41,266 bases of DNA from Acidobacteriota bacterium (GCA_013289715.1 JABCZJ010000030.1:1-41266); one strand, 5' to 3'; numbered from the stretch's first letter, positions 27,837 through 36,219 are shown. Notes: generated by a model not told the origin, from the letters alone. Made by a program: numbers and translations.

Positions 27837-27957
27837 ATCCGAGTGTTGACCAAAACTCAGAATTAACGCAAGAGCCAAGCTTGGTTTGGGATGAGAAAAC
27901 GAAAGCGCATGGAGCGTAGTGCAGCCGCTCCACGCGCTGCCCCGCCCATTTCATTCT

Positions 27958-28196
27958 CTAAAAGAAGTAGGCGCGGTTCGTACCATCATGCTTCCCGGCT
28001 TTCAGGCAGCAGCGCTTGAAACCTGCGCGCAGAACCGCACGGGCACGGATCATTTCGCCCGAGCTTCTCCACGAGTTCCTTTTCTCCGTGCACGACTCGT
28101 GAACCTCGTTTTACGTTTGTCTCTGACGGGAAACCCCTGCGGCGCTTACTGCTGCGCTCGAAAGCAGGATTGGTCGCTGTAGTTGTCGTTTCGCAT
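27958..28196 (-). pseudogene. SEC-C motif small protein gene with two 1-base insertions
   Basis: ATG 28196 has AGGAGG 6 bases upstream and reads MRNDNYSD. One extra C (28172/28173) shifts the frame; the next frame reads NPAFERSSKRRRGFPSETNV and later GRNDPCPCGSARR, a zinc-binding SEC-C motif like the SecA tail. One extra T (in 28019-28021) shifts it again into FKRCCLKAGKHDGTNRAYFF and a TAG stop. The span is 239 bases, exactly 79 codons plus 2, so removing two bases gives an intact 78-aa protein with the C-x-C-x8-CC pattern. It is either a true pseudogene or carries two sequencing/assembly errors; otherwise the product stops after 16 residues. Confidence 0.75.
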
Positions 28197-28222
28197 GGCG
28201 GGCCTCCTGATTGGAATGACTC

Positions 28223-28231
28223 ATTTTATCA
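28223..28231 (-). promoter_or_regulatory. extended -10 promoter of the SEC-C gene
   Basis: TGATAAAAT on the minus strand, a TGn-extended -10 without a clear -35 box, about 26 bases before the ATG. It is back to back with the guaB promoter. Confidence 0.4.
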
Positions 28232-28253
28232 AAAAAGCTCGCGGCAGGCCCGC

Positions 28254-28282
28254 TTGATTTCGCCGCCCGATGCACATAAAAT
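28254..28282 (+). promoter_or_regulatory. sigma-70 type promoter of guaB
   Basis: TTGATT (28254-28259), 17-base spacer, TAAAAT (28277-28282). Transcription is expected near 28289, leaving a leader of about 100 bases before guaB. Confidence 0.65.
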
Positions 28283-28329
28283 GAGTTCTTGCATAATGAA
28301 GGTCTGCCGCTACAAGTGAATCTTTCACA

Positions 28330-28356
28330 AGCCCAGCTCATCTCGCTGGGCTTTGC
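28330..28356 (+). terminator. terminator-like hairpin in the guaB leader
   Basis: AGCCCAGC (28330-28337), 7-base loop TCATCTC, GCTGGGCT (28345-28352), then TTGCTGT. It lies after the promoter and before the guaB ribosome binding site at 28382-28386. The T-run is short (TTT including the last stem base), so termination may be partial. It could act as an attenuator. Confidence 0.45.
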
Positions 28357-28391
28357 TGTATATGGGGACCTTCCGGCTCACAGGAGAATAG

Positions 28392-29852
28392 ATGATTGAA
28401 GGACCCATTCCCGAAGCGCTGACTTTCGACGACGTCCTGCTGTTGCCGGGCAAATCGTCGATCCTGCCGGCGCAGGCGGACACGCGCACCTGCCTCTCGC
28501 GCAAAATTTCGCTGAACATTCCCATCGTCGCCGCAGCCATGGACACCGTCACAGACGCGCGCCTGGCCATCGCCATCGCGCGCCAAGGCGGCATCGGCTT
28601 CATCCATCGCAACATGACAATTGATCGCCAGGCCGAGGAAGTGGACCGCGTCAAGCGCTCGGAAAGCGGCATGATCGTTGACCCGGTAACAATCGCGCCC
28701 GAACTTTCCGTCCGCCAGGCGCTCGACATCATGAACAAGTACAAAGTGTCGGGCTTGCCGGTCACCCGCGGCGCGCGCCTCGTGGGCATCCTCACCAACC
28801 GCGATTTGCGCTTCGAACGCAATCTCGATCAGCCCGTCAGCTCGGTAATGACCAAGGACAATCTTGTCACGGTTCCGGTGGGCACCACTCTCGAAGAGGC
28901 CGAACGCATCCTGCAACGCCATCGCATCGAAAAGCTTCTAGTGGTCGACTCGGATTTCAATCTCAAAGGCTTGATCACCGTAAAAGACATCCAGAAAAAA
29001 ATCGAATTCCCTAGCGCCACCAAAGATGAACATGGCCGACTGCGGGTCGGCGCGGCCATTGGCGCCACGGGCGATTTTCTGGAGCGCGCCGCGGAACTGG
29101 CACGCGAAAAGGTTGACGTGCTGGCCATCGACACCGCGCACGGGCACAGCACCCGCGTGATGGACGCCATCCGCGCCGTGAAGCAGAAATTTCCCGAGCT
29201 GCAGGTCGTGGCCGGCAACGTCGCCACTGCCGAAGGCGCGCGCGATTTGATTTCGCTCGGCGTGGACGGCCTGAAAATCGGTATCGGTCCCGGCTCCATT
29301 TGCACCACCCGCGTCGTTACTGGCGCGGGCGTCCCGCAGATCACCGCGATCATCGAAACTTCGCGCGCCGCGAAAGGCACCGGTGTCCCGGTGATTGCGG
29401 ACGGCGGCATCAAATTTTCCGGCGACATCACCAAGGCCATCGCCGCTGGAGCCAATTCCGTCATGATCGGCGGCCTCTTCGCCGGCACCGAGGAGTCGCC
29501 GGGCGAAACGATTTTGTATCAAGGCCGCACTTTTAAATCCTATCGCGGCATGGGCTCGCTCGGCGCCATGGAAGCAGGCTCGGCGGATCGCTACGCGCAA
29601 GAAGGCGCCGAACGCGGCAAGTCCGTCCCGGAAGGCATCGAAGGCCAAGTGCCCTACAAAGGCCCTCTAGGCGGCCTGGTGGACCAGCTTGTCGGCGGCC
29701 TGCGCAGCGGCATGGGATACTGTGGCGCGGCCAACCTCACCGAACTTCAGGAGCGCAGCAAGTTCATCCGCATATCGTCGGCGGGGCTGCTGGAAAGCCA
29801 TGTGCACGACGTAATCATCACGCGCGAAGCTCCGAATTACAGACGCGAATAG
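28392..29852 (+). CDS. guaB: IMP dehydrogenase
   Basis: NAD-dependent oxidation of IMP to XMP, the committed step to GTP. 486 aa, normal length. The TIM barrel is split by two CBS domains (about 90-205; VDPVTIAPELSVRQALDIMN and MTKDNLVTVPVGTTLEEAE), which bind purine nucleotides. The catalytic Cys304 lies in GIGPGSICTTRVVTG, and the flap is KSVPEGIEGQVPYKGPL. ATG 28392 has AGGAG 5 bases upstream. Its own promoter and a leader hairpin precede it; guaA is not in this window. Confidence 0.98.
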   Translation: MIEGPIPEALTFDDVLLLPGKSSILPAQADTRTCLSRKISLNIPIVAAAMDTVTDARLAIAIARQGGIGFIHRNMTIDRQAEEVDRVKRSESGMIVDPVTIAPELSVRQALDIMNKYKVSGLPVTRGARLVGILTNRDLRFERNLDQPVSSVMTKDNLVTVPVGTTLEEAERILQRHRIEKLLVVDSDFNLKGLITVKDIQKKIEFPSATKDEHGRLRVGAAIGATGDFLERAAELAREKVDVLAIDTAHGHSTRVMDAIRAVKQKFPELQVVAGNVATAEGARDLISLGVDGLKIGIGPGSICTTRVVTGAGVPQITAIIETSRAAKGTGVPVIADGGIKFSGDITKAIAAGANSVMIGGLFAGTEESPGETILYQGRTFKSYRGMGSLGAMEAGSADRYAQEGAERGKSVPEGIEGQVPYKGPLGGLVDQLVGGLRSGMGYCGAANLTELQERSKFIRISSAGLLESHVHDVIITREAPNYRRE

Positions 29853-29913
29853 AGCGCCCCTTGGAAAATTGGCTGCCAATCAATGTGTTTTTGTGTCTCG
29901 CCGGACCACTAGG

Positions 29914-30405
29914 ATGAAGTGGCTCCGCTACTGGTGGCCTGCGCTTGTCTGGGCCGTGGCCATCTCCGGGTTTTCGACGGGCGCTTTTACGTCGTATAAC
30001 ACCAGCCACTACATCATCCCCATTCTGCGCTTTTTTCTGCCGCATGCGGCGCCGGAAACCCTCGACTTCCTGCACCACATCATCCGCAAATGCGCACACC
30101 TGACCGAATATTTCATTCTGAGCATGCTAATCTTGCGCGGCATTCGCGCCGGCGAAAAAGGCATGCACCTGCGCTGGGCGCTGGTGACGATTTTGATCAT
30201 TGCGGGCTATGCCGCTCTCGATGAATACCACCAATCGTTCGTTCCGGGCCGCACCGCCGCCGTGGGTGATGTGCTCATTGACACGTCGGGCGGCATCGCA
30301 GCGCAAATCGTTGCATCGCTTTTCGTTCTTCTGGGAAAGGCTCGTGAAAAGCGGCTTCAGGGTGAACGCAGCGCCGCCGCAACGATCCCGACCAACACAG
30401 TTTAA
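29914..30405 (+). CDS. VanZ-like family membrane protein
   Basis: 163 aa from ATG 29914 (an in-frame TTG at 29869 is the alternative; neither has a good ribosome binding site). Four hydrophobic helices are spread through the chain. The VanZ-like signature is present: RKCAHLTEYFILSMLILRG in the middle and ALDEYHQSFVPGRTAAVGDVLIDTSGG later. VanZ confers low-level teicoplanin resistance in enterococci, but chromosomal relatives are widespread and of unknown function. It follows guaB by 61 bases and precedes the M61 peptidase by 29. Confidence 0.85.
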   Translation: MKWLRYWWPALVWAVAISGFSTGAFTSYNTSHYIIPILRFFLPHAAPETLDFLHHIIRKCAHLTEYFILSMLILRGIRAGEKGMHLRWALVTILIIAGYAALDEYHQSFVPGRTAAVGDVLIDTSGGIAAQIVASLFVLLGKAREKRLQGERSAAATIPTNTV

Positions 30406-30434
30406 GAAATTCGCTCACAGAAATGGAGACGCCA

Positions 30435-32303
30435 ATGGAGCCACAGATGTCCAGCCGTTTCTGGCGCAATCTGCCACTCCTTGCCGCTATCTGCCTGCTA
30501 GCATTTTCCGCCGCCGCTTCTGGCACAACCCCGGTCAGTTACGAATTGAAATTCGAACGGCCCAACTCACACCTGCTCGACGTCGCGATCCACGCAGACG
30601 CGCTCACCGGCACGTTCGTGGATTTCGCCATCCCGGATTGGGCGCCCGGCTCCTACTACATTGAAAACTACTCTGCCAACGTGCAGCGCTTCCGCGCGCG
30701 CTCCGCGGCTGGCCAGGAGCTTACGTGGCGCAAGACGGACAGCCAGACCTGGCGCATCGAGCTAGCAGGCGCAAGATCTGTCACCGTCGAATACCAGGTT
30801 TACGCCAACACCCTGCAAAACAACATCGCGCAGTACAACGAGCGCCACGCATTCATCGGCGGCCCTTCCCTGTGGATGTACCTAGTCGGCGGCAAGGTTC
30901 GCCCCACCACGCTATCCATCGCGGTTCCCAACGGCTGGCGCGTCGCCACCGGCATGGAGCACACCTCCGCCACATCGTTTCAGTCGGTTAACTACGACAC
31001 ATTCGCCGATTGCCCGCTCGAGATCTCCGATTTCGCCGAAAAAGATTTCGAAGTCCTCGGCACGAAATATCACGTGATCGTGCACGACGTGATGGGCCAA
31101 AAAGATTTTGCGAAGTTCGTGGACGACCTGCAAAAAGTAGTCGCGCAGGATGTTGCCGTGTTCCAACCCGTAGCCGGCACATCCGGCCAGGCCGCTCCCT
31201 TCAAGGAATACTATTTTATTTTCCACGTCTGGCCCAAGACCGGTGGCGGCCTGGAGCATCTGAACTCCACGCAAATTAATTTCGGCGTCGATTGGGATTC
31301 CACCGAGCCGGCCCCCGGCTACGTCAATCGCTACGATCTGAAGCTGTTTGTATCCGCGCACGAATTCTTCCATGCCTGGAACGTCAAGCGCCTGCGCCCG
31401 CTGCCTCTCGGCCCCTTCGACTATTCGCAGATGGTGCACACGCCGTCGCTATGGATCTCGGAAGGCCTCACCAGTTACTACGGCGCGCTGGCCCTCGCGC
31501 ATGCCGGGTTGATTACTCCCGAGCAATATCTCGATTCCATCAGCCAGCTCATCACAAAATTTGAAGCGCATCCCGGCCGCGGCGAGCGCAGCATTGAAGA
31601 CACCAGCTGGGACACCTGGTTCCCTCGCGAGAGCGTGATCCACCAGGACAACAATCTTCTGAACACCTGGTATTCCTATTACGACGGCGGCCAGATCATG
31701 GGCCACATCCTGGATTTCGCGATCCGCCACGACACGAACAATCAGAAATCACTCGACGACTGGATGCGCCTGCTCTATTCACATCACGCGTTGCCCAAAC
31801 CCGGCTTCGAGCCTGACGACGCCATCAAAGCTGCATCTCAGGTCGCGGGCACAGACGTCAGCGGAATTTTCCGCCAATATATTTCAGGTAAGGAACCCAT
31901 TCCCTACGAACAGTATTTTGCCTATGCCGGAATCACGGTTGAAAAGAAACTGGACGCCAACAAGCCCTGGATGGGCGTAGATGCAACGAAGAACGACGAC
32001 GGCCGCGCCAAGATTCGCAACATCGTTCCCGGCAGCCCCGGGGAATCAGCCGGACTCGACCGCGACGACATCTTCTATGCGATCGACAGCCGCGCCGTAG
32101 ACTTCGACGGCTTCACCAAGGAAATCGAAACGCACAAGCCTGGCGACACGGTGCGCTTGACGGTCCTGCGCCTAGGGGAATTCAAGGAGTTTTCAGTCGC
32201 GCTCAAAGCCAATCCCAATCCCACGTATACACTGAAGCCGATGGAGCACCCCACGGATCAGCAGAAGGCCATCTACGATTCGTGGCTGGGAATCAAACAG
32301 TAG
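30435..32303 (+). CDS. M61-family glycyl aminopeptidase with PDZ domain
   Basis: 622 aa. The signal peptide is about residues 1-30 (RFWRNLPLLAAICLLAFSAAASG), so the enzyme is periplasmic or surface exposed. The N-terminal beta domain begins VSYELKFERPNSHLLDVAIHA. The gluzincin centre has HEFFH (His309 and His313) in SAHEFFHAWNVKRLRPLPLGPF and the downstream WISEGLTSYYG glutamate. A C-terminal PDZ domain covers about 510-600 (RNIVPGSPGESAGLDRDDIFYAID). It cleaves N-terminal Gly or Ala in characterised homologues. ATG 30435 is chosen because GGAG lies 7 bases upstream; ATG 30423 is possible. Confidence 0.93.
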   Translation: MEPQMSSRFWRNLPLLAAICLLAFSAAASGTTPVSYELKFERPNSHLLDVAIHADALTGTFVDFAIPDWAPGSYYIENYSANVQRFRARSAAGQELTWRKTDSQTWRIELAGARSVTVEYQVYANTLQNNIAQYNERHAFIGGPSLWMYLVGGKVRPTTLSIAVPNGWRVATGMEHTSATSFQSVNYDTFADCPLEISDFAEKDFEVLGTKYHVIVHDVMGQKDFAKFVDDLQKVVAQDVAVFQPVAGTSGQAAPFKEYYFIFHVWPKTGGGLEHLNSTQINFGVDWDSTEPAPGYVNRYDLKLFVSAHEFFHAWNVKRLRPLPLGPFDYSQMVHTPSLWISEGLTSYYGALALAHAGLITPEQYLDSISQLITKFEAHPGRGERSIEDTSWDTWFPRESVIHQDNNLLNTWYSYYDGGQIMGHILDFAIRHDTNNQKSLDDWMRLLYSHHALPKPGFEPDDAIKAASQVAGTDVSGIFRQYISGKEPIPYEQYFAYAGITVEKKLDANKPWMGVDATKNDDGRAKIRNIVPGSPGESAGLDRDDIFYAIDSRAVDFDGFTKEIETHKPGDTVRLTVLRLGEFKEFSVALKANPNPTYTLKPMEHPTDQQKAIYDSWLGIKQ

Positions 32304-32334
32304 CAAAGCGCCCGCGAAAGCCTGCCTCCGAAAA

Positions 32335-32960
32335 ATCGGGATAGCGGGAGCAGTCACCTGCTCGCCCCTCCCACACCACCGTACAGGCGCGCCCGCATAC
32401 GGCGGTTCGGTAAGCTGAGCCCTTGCGGGCCGTGAGGTTCGAGTCGTCGTTCGCGACAAGGCCTTCAGCACTCGACAGGTTGCGGTTTCGGCTTCACCGT
32501 CTTCTGAACCTGTGAAGCTCAGCCGAAGCTGATTGGCTGGCGCCGTGCCACCCGCGAGTTCGACGTTCTACTATTCACTCTTACTGTTTGGGCCTTCCTC
32601 ACGTCCGTGAGTACTACGCCCGCTACTGACTTCTGCCGCACGTTCAGAGTGAATCTCTCCACCCTCAGTCACGAATCCGTCACATGCAGCAGATCTCCCG
32701 CGATGCGCTCGACTGCTTTCGATACGCGGCCGCCGGATTTGCCACCAGCGTCCCAGAGGGATACGGACTTCGCGATCAGTTGCTCGCTCGTCCGACGCCG
32801 TAGGGCTCAGATCCAGTTCTTGTACATCGGCCCGTATCTTCGCTCCACGCTTCCTTCAGACCTCGCCTCGCGGCCCGGCCCTTGCGCTTCGCTATCACTT
32901 CACACCCATCTGGTTGGGACGGGACTTGCACCTCCAAGCTATCGAACATGCTCGGCACAC
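32335..32960 (-). ncRNA. ORF-less group II intron, class C (IIC)
   Basis: Read on the minus strand the element starts GTGTGCC at 32960, the group II 5' consensus and the same first seven bases as I recall for the Oceanobacillus iheyensis IIC intron. Domain I has GTGCAAGTCCCG, GCGCAAGGGCC and CTGAAGGAAGCG. Domain III region shows GCAGAAGTCAG..GTAGTAC. Domain V is GAACCGCCGTATGCGG..TGTACGGTGGTGT (32408-32373) with the CGC triad typical of IIC. Domain VI is the GAGCAG-GTGA-CTGCTC hairpin, with a bulged A in CTATCCCGAT 8 bases before the inferred 3' end at 32335. No reverse transcriptase is encoded; about 170 bases lie where domain IV would hold it. Boundaries are inferred, the 3' one within a base or two. 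Confidence 0.85.
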
Positions 32961-32998
32961 AAGGAAAAGGCCCGCTCCGACGAATCGGCGCGGGCCTT
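32961..32998 (-). terminator. intrinsic terminator of the ribosomal protein operon
   Basis: On the minus strand, AAGGCCCGC (32998-32990, with one mismatch inward), CCGA-TTCG-TCGG, and GCGGGCCTT (32975-32967), followed by TTCCTT. It is a 9+4 bp stem with a tetraloop 35 bases after the rplQ stop. The group II intron begins immediately after it at 32960. Confidence 0.85.
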
Positions 32999-33032
32999 CT
33001 TGAATTACATGATCGACTGAAAAGAAACGAAG

Positions 33033-33479
33033 CTACTTCGCGGTGACCGCTTCCTTTTCCTTTTCTTCTTCCGGAGTCTCCACATCCTGCTTCCGGCGCG
33101 GCTTCTTGTCCTTCTTCTTCAACTCCGAGCCGATGAACTCCAGGATCGCCAGATCCGCTCCGTCTCCCAATCGCCAGCCCGCCCGGATAATCCGCGTGTA
33201 ACCGCCCGGACGATCCGCAAATCGCGGAGCCAGATCGCTGAACAATTTTTCGGTAGCCCCCGGAGTCATCAGGAAAGCCGCCACCTGGCGTCGCGCATGC
33301 AGCGAATCGCGCTTGCCGAGCGTAATCATTTTCTCCGCCAGCCGCCTGGTAGCCTTCGCCCGCAGGATGGTGGTGTGAATGCGTTCCTTCTCGACGAGGT
33401 TCGTCACCAGGTTGCGCAGCACCGCGCGCCTGTGCGCGGGCTGCTTCCCGAGTTTTGACCCTGATTTAAGGTGTCTCAT
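33033..33479 (-). CDS. rplQ: 50S ribosomal protein L17
   Basis: 148 aa. The conserved core is MRHLKSGSKLGKQPAHRRAVLRNLVTNLVEKERIHTT and GGYTRIIRAGWRLGDGADLAILEF. Compared with the E. coli protein (127 aa) it carries a Lys/Glu-rich C-terminal tail (KKKDKKPRRKQDVETPEEEK). It is the last gene of the alpha operon, 36 bases after rpoA, and is followed by the operon terminator. Confidence 0.98.
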   Translation of the reverse strand: MRHLKSGSKLGKQPAHRRAVLRNLVTNLVEKERIHTTILRAKATRRLAEKMITLGKRDSLHARRQVAAFLMTPGATEKLFSDLAPRFADRPGGYTRIIRAGWRLGDGADLAILEFIGSELKKKDKKPRRKQDVETPEEEKEKEAVTAK

Positions 33480-33515
33480 AGTCGCTTACCGTGGCTCGCG
33501 CGGTTTCCCGCGCGA

Positions 33516-34556
33516 TTACATTGCCGTGGCATCCCCCTCGGAAGGCGGAGGCGCGGTCTGGCTTGGTAGCGGCGGCCAGATGATACGGCCGTGCTCGTCA
33601 AACTTCATGCCCAGGCTCAAGCCCATCTTGTGCAGGATGTCCTTGATTTCATTCAGCGACTTGCGTCCGAAATTCTTGGTCTTCAGCATTTCGGATTCGG
33701 TCTTCTGCACCAGCTCGCGCAGGTTCTGAATGTTCGCGTTCTTCAGGCAATTGTACGAACGCACCGAAAGCTCCAGCTCTTCGACCGAACGGTCCAGGAA
33801 TTCCAGCCGCGGATCGCTGTAGTTCTCCACCACTTCTTCCGGCAGGTCCGGCGTCTCTTCGAAATTGATGAAGATGCTCATGTGGTCCTTCATCAGCTTC
33901 GAGGCCAAGCCAATCGCGTCCTGCGGCGTGATGGCCGCGTTGGTCCAGACTTCCAGCGTGAGCTTCTCATAATCGGTCATCTGTCCCAAACGAGCCGCTT
34001 CCACGGCGTAGTTCACCTTGCGTACCGGCGAGTGCACCGAATCAATCGGAATGTAACCGATCGGCAAATCCTCGTCGAAGTTGCGGTCGGCCGCCACATA
34101 GCCGCGGCCATTCTTCACGCGCAACTCCAGTTCGAACTTGCCGCCTTCGCTTACCGTCGCAATGTACACGTTCTTATCGAGCACCGCGATATCCGCATCC
34201 TCTTCGATTTTCGCGGAGGTCACCGGCCCAGGCGTGTCCACGATCAAAGTGATCGTCTTCGGCTGGTCCGTGTTCAACTTCAGCGGAACCTGCTTTAGGT
34301 TCAGGATGATGTCCGTCGCGTCTTCCACGACACCGGGAATCGGCGAAAACTCGTGCAACACGCCTTCAATCTTCACCGCAGTGATCGCTGCGCCTTCAAT
34401 CGAGCTCAGCAACGCGCGCCGCAGGGAGTTTCCGACCGTGGTTCCCCAGCCGCGCTCAAAAGGCTGCGCTGAGAATTTCCCGTACTTATCGGTCAGTGTT
34501 TCTGGTTCTGCTGCCAACCGCTTTGGTTTCTGGAAGCCCTTCCACATCTTCGACAT
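33516..34556 (-). CDS. rpoA: DNA-directed RNA polymerase subunit alpha
   Basis: 346 aa. The N-terminal dimerisation domain shows FERGWGTTVGNSLRRALLSSIEGAAITAV. The C-terminal domain (about 250-325), which contacts UP elements and activators, has LELSVRSYNCLKNANIQNLREL and LKTKNFGRKSLNEIKDIL. It starts at ATG, 59 bases after rpsD, and ends with a short Pro/Ala-rich tail. Confidence 0.99.
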   Translation of the reverse strand: MSKMWKGFQKPKRLAAEPETLTDKYGKFSAQPFERGWGTTVGNSLRRALLSSIEGAAITAVKIEGVLHEFSPIPGVVEDATDIILNLKQVPLKLNTDQPKTITLIVDTPGPVTSAKIEEDADIAVLDKNVYIATVSEGGKFELELRVKNGRGYVAADRNFDEDLPIGYIPIDSVHSPVRKVNYAVEAARLGQMTDYEKLTLEVWTNAAITPQDAIGLASKLMKDHMSIFINFEETPDLPEEVVENYSDPRLEFLDRSVEELELSVRSYNCLKNANIQNLRELVQKTESEMLKTKNFGRKSLNEIKDILHKMGLSLGMKFDEHGRIIWPPLPSQTAPPPSEGDATAM

Positions 34557-34615
34557 TCCTCCTGGCTCGCCCGCGGCGAACCGACTAACTTATAAACGTT
34601 GATAATCTCCCGGCG

Positions 34616-35248
34616 CTACTTCGAATACAGTTCCACGATGAGCTGTTCGTTCATCGGCGGCGTCTGCACGTCTTCGCGACGCGGCATCGCCACCACGCGC
34701 GCCTTGAAATTCGCTGGATCAATATCGAGCCACGGAGCCACGCCCTGACTCTTCGCCAGATTGCGCGCTTCCATAATCATCACGTTTTCGTGCATCTTGT
34801 CTTTCAGCGTGACTTCATCCCCCACGTTCACCAGGTAGCTGGGAATGTTCACCTTCTGGCCCTTCACGCGGATGTGCCCGTGCAGCACCAGTTGCCGCGC
34901 CTGTGAACGCGAGCCGCCCAGTCCCATGCGGTAGACCACGTTGTCGAGGCGACGCTCGAGCATCACCATCAAGTTTGAGCCGGTCGGCCCCTTCGTCCGC
35001 AACGCTTTTTCGAAATACGTGCGGAATTGCCGCTCCAGCAGCCCGTAGGTGCGCTTCACCTTCTGCTTTTCGCGCAACTGCACGCCGTAGCCCACCATCT
35101 TCGCCCGCCGAGCCTGCCCGTGCTGCCCGGGAACGAAATTGCGCTTTTCGATCGCGCACTTTTCTGTAAAACACCGCAGGCCTTTCAAGAAGAGTTTTTG
35201 CCCTTCCCGTCGGCACAGCCGGCAAACCGCTTCACGATGTCTTGCCAA
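34616..35248 (-). CDS. rpsD: 30S ribosomal protein S4
   Basis: 210 aa. Primary 16S rRNA binding protein and usually translational repressor of the alpha operon. Four cysteines in CRLCRREG and CFTEKC form the zinc-binding N-terminus of the C+ type. The S4 RNA-binding domain follows (RRLDNVVYRMGLGGSRSQARQLVLHGHI). The start is TTG with AAGGAG upstream. Confidence 0.98.
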   Translation of the reverse strand: MARHREAVCRLCRREGQKLFLKGLRCFTEKCAIEKRNFVPGQHGQARRAKMVGYGVQLREKQKVKRTYGLLERQFRTYFEKALRTKGPTGSNLMVMLERRLDNVVYRMGLGGSRSQARQLVLHGHIRVKGQKVNIPSYLVNVGDEVTLKDKMHENVMIMEARNLAKSQGVAPWLDIDPANFKARVVAMPRREDVQTPPMNEQLIVELYSK

Positions 35249-35302
35249 GTCCTATCTCCTTTATCTCAACTCTGCCATTTCCCAGAATCTCTGCCGCGAG
35301 CG

Positions 35303-35764
35303 TTATACGCGGCGGCGCTTGGGCGGACGGCAGCCGTTGTGCGGTACCGGCGTCACGTCCTTGATCGCATTGATGTGCAAACCCGAAGAAGCCAGCGCGC
35401 GCACTGCCGATTCACGTCCCGCGCCCGGTCCCTTCACGCGCACTTCCACCGATTTCATCCCGTACTGATCGCGCGCCACGCCTGCTGCCGTCGCGGCCGC
35501 TTGCTGCGCTGCATAGGGTGTGCCCTTGCGCGATCCCTTGAATCCCACCGAGCCCGCCGAAGACCAGCTCACCGCGCGGCCATCGGGATCGGTCAGCGTC
35601 ACGATCGTGTTGTTAAACGTCGCCTGGATGCACACCACGCCGTGCGGCACCACGCGCTTTTCCTTCTTCTTGCGGAATTCCTTCTTGCGCTTGGAGCTTT
35701 TTGCCGCTGCTGCTGCCGGCGCTCCTCCTGGTGCTGCTGCCGCGTCTTTCGGTTCTTTTGCCAC
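35303..35764 (-). CDS. rpsK: 30S ribosomal protein S11
   Basis: 153 aa. The conserved part is GVVCIQATFNNTIVTLTDPDG, SAGSVGFKGSRKGTPYAAQ and TPVPHNGCRPPKRRRV. The N-terminus is extended by about 25 residues that are Ala- and then Lys-rich (KDAAAAPGGAPAAAAAKSSK). The start is GTG with CAGGAGAG upstream. Confidence 0.98.
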   Translation of the reverse strand: MAKEPKDAAAAPGGAPAAAAAKSSKRKKEFRKKKEKRVVPHGVVCIQATFNNTIVTLTDPDGRAVSWSSAGSVGFKGSRKGTPYAAQQAAATAAGVARDQYGMKSVEVRVKGPGAGRESAVRALASSGLHINAIKDVTPVPHNGCRPPKRRRV

Positions 35765-35813
35765 GCTCGTGTCTCTCCTGTCGTTCTAAACCATTCAATC
35801 TTTGCGAATGTTG

Positions 35814-36197
35814 CTACTTGCGAGCCGCGATCTTCTTCGCCGCCACTGCGCCCTTCCGTGGTCCCTTGCGCGTACGCGCATTGGTGTGCGTGCGCTGGCC
35901 GCGAACGGGCAGGTTGCGGCGATGCCGCAGCCCGCGATACGCCTGAATTTCAATCAGCCGCCGGATGTTCATCTGCGTCTCTTTACGCAGATCGCCTTCG
36001 ATGCCGCCTTCGGCCTCGATGGCCGCGCGCAGGCGCGTCGCTTCATCCTCGGTCAGGTCCTTGATCTTCTTGGTATGGTCCACGTTGGCTTTCGCGGCCA
36101 GCGATTTCGCGCGTGCCTGCCCGATGCCGTAAATTGACGTGAGCCCAATCCAAAGCCGCTTGTTCGGCGGCAAATCCACACCTGCGATGCGAGCCAT
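35814..36197 (-). CDS. rpsM: 30S ribosomal protein S13
   Basis: 127 aa. It begins MARIAGVDLPPNKRLWIGLTSIYGIG and contains YRGLRHRRNLPVRGQRTHTNARTRKGPRK near the end, both diagnostic. It contacts the head of the small subunit and the P-site tRNA. It lies 22 bases after rpmJ. Confidence 0.99.
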   Translation of the reverse strand: MARIAGVDLPPNKRLWIGLTSIYGIGQARAKSLAAKANVDHTKKIKDLTEDEATRLRAAIEAEGGIEGDLRKETQMNIRRLIEIQAYRGLRHRRNLPVRGQRTHTNARTRKGPRKGAVAAKKIAARK

Positions 36198-36219
36198 TCT
36201 CTATCCTCCGGCCTCTGGC

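Noticed and set aside
27919..28182. 87-codon plus-strand frame
   Set aside because: It lies antisense to the SEC-C pseudogene and has no ribosome binding site or recognisable domain.
32193..32471. Minus-strand frame ending LTEPPYAGAPVRWCGRG
   Set aside because: This is the translation of intron domains V and VI, often mis-annotated as a small hypothetical protein. It is not evidence for a gene.
32607..33020. 137-codon plus-strand frame
   Set aside because: It is antisense to the group II intron and the operon terminator, whose structure explains the sequence.
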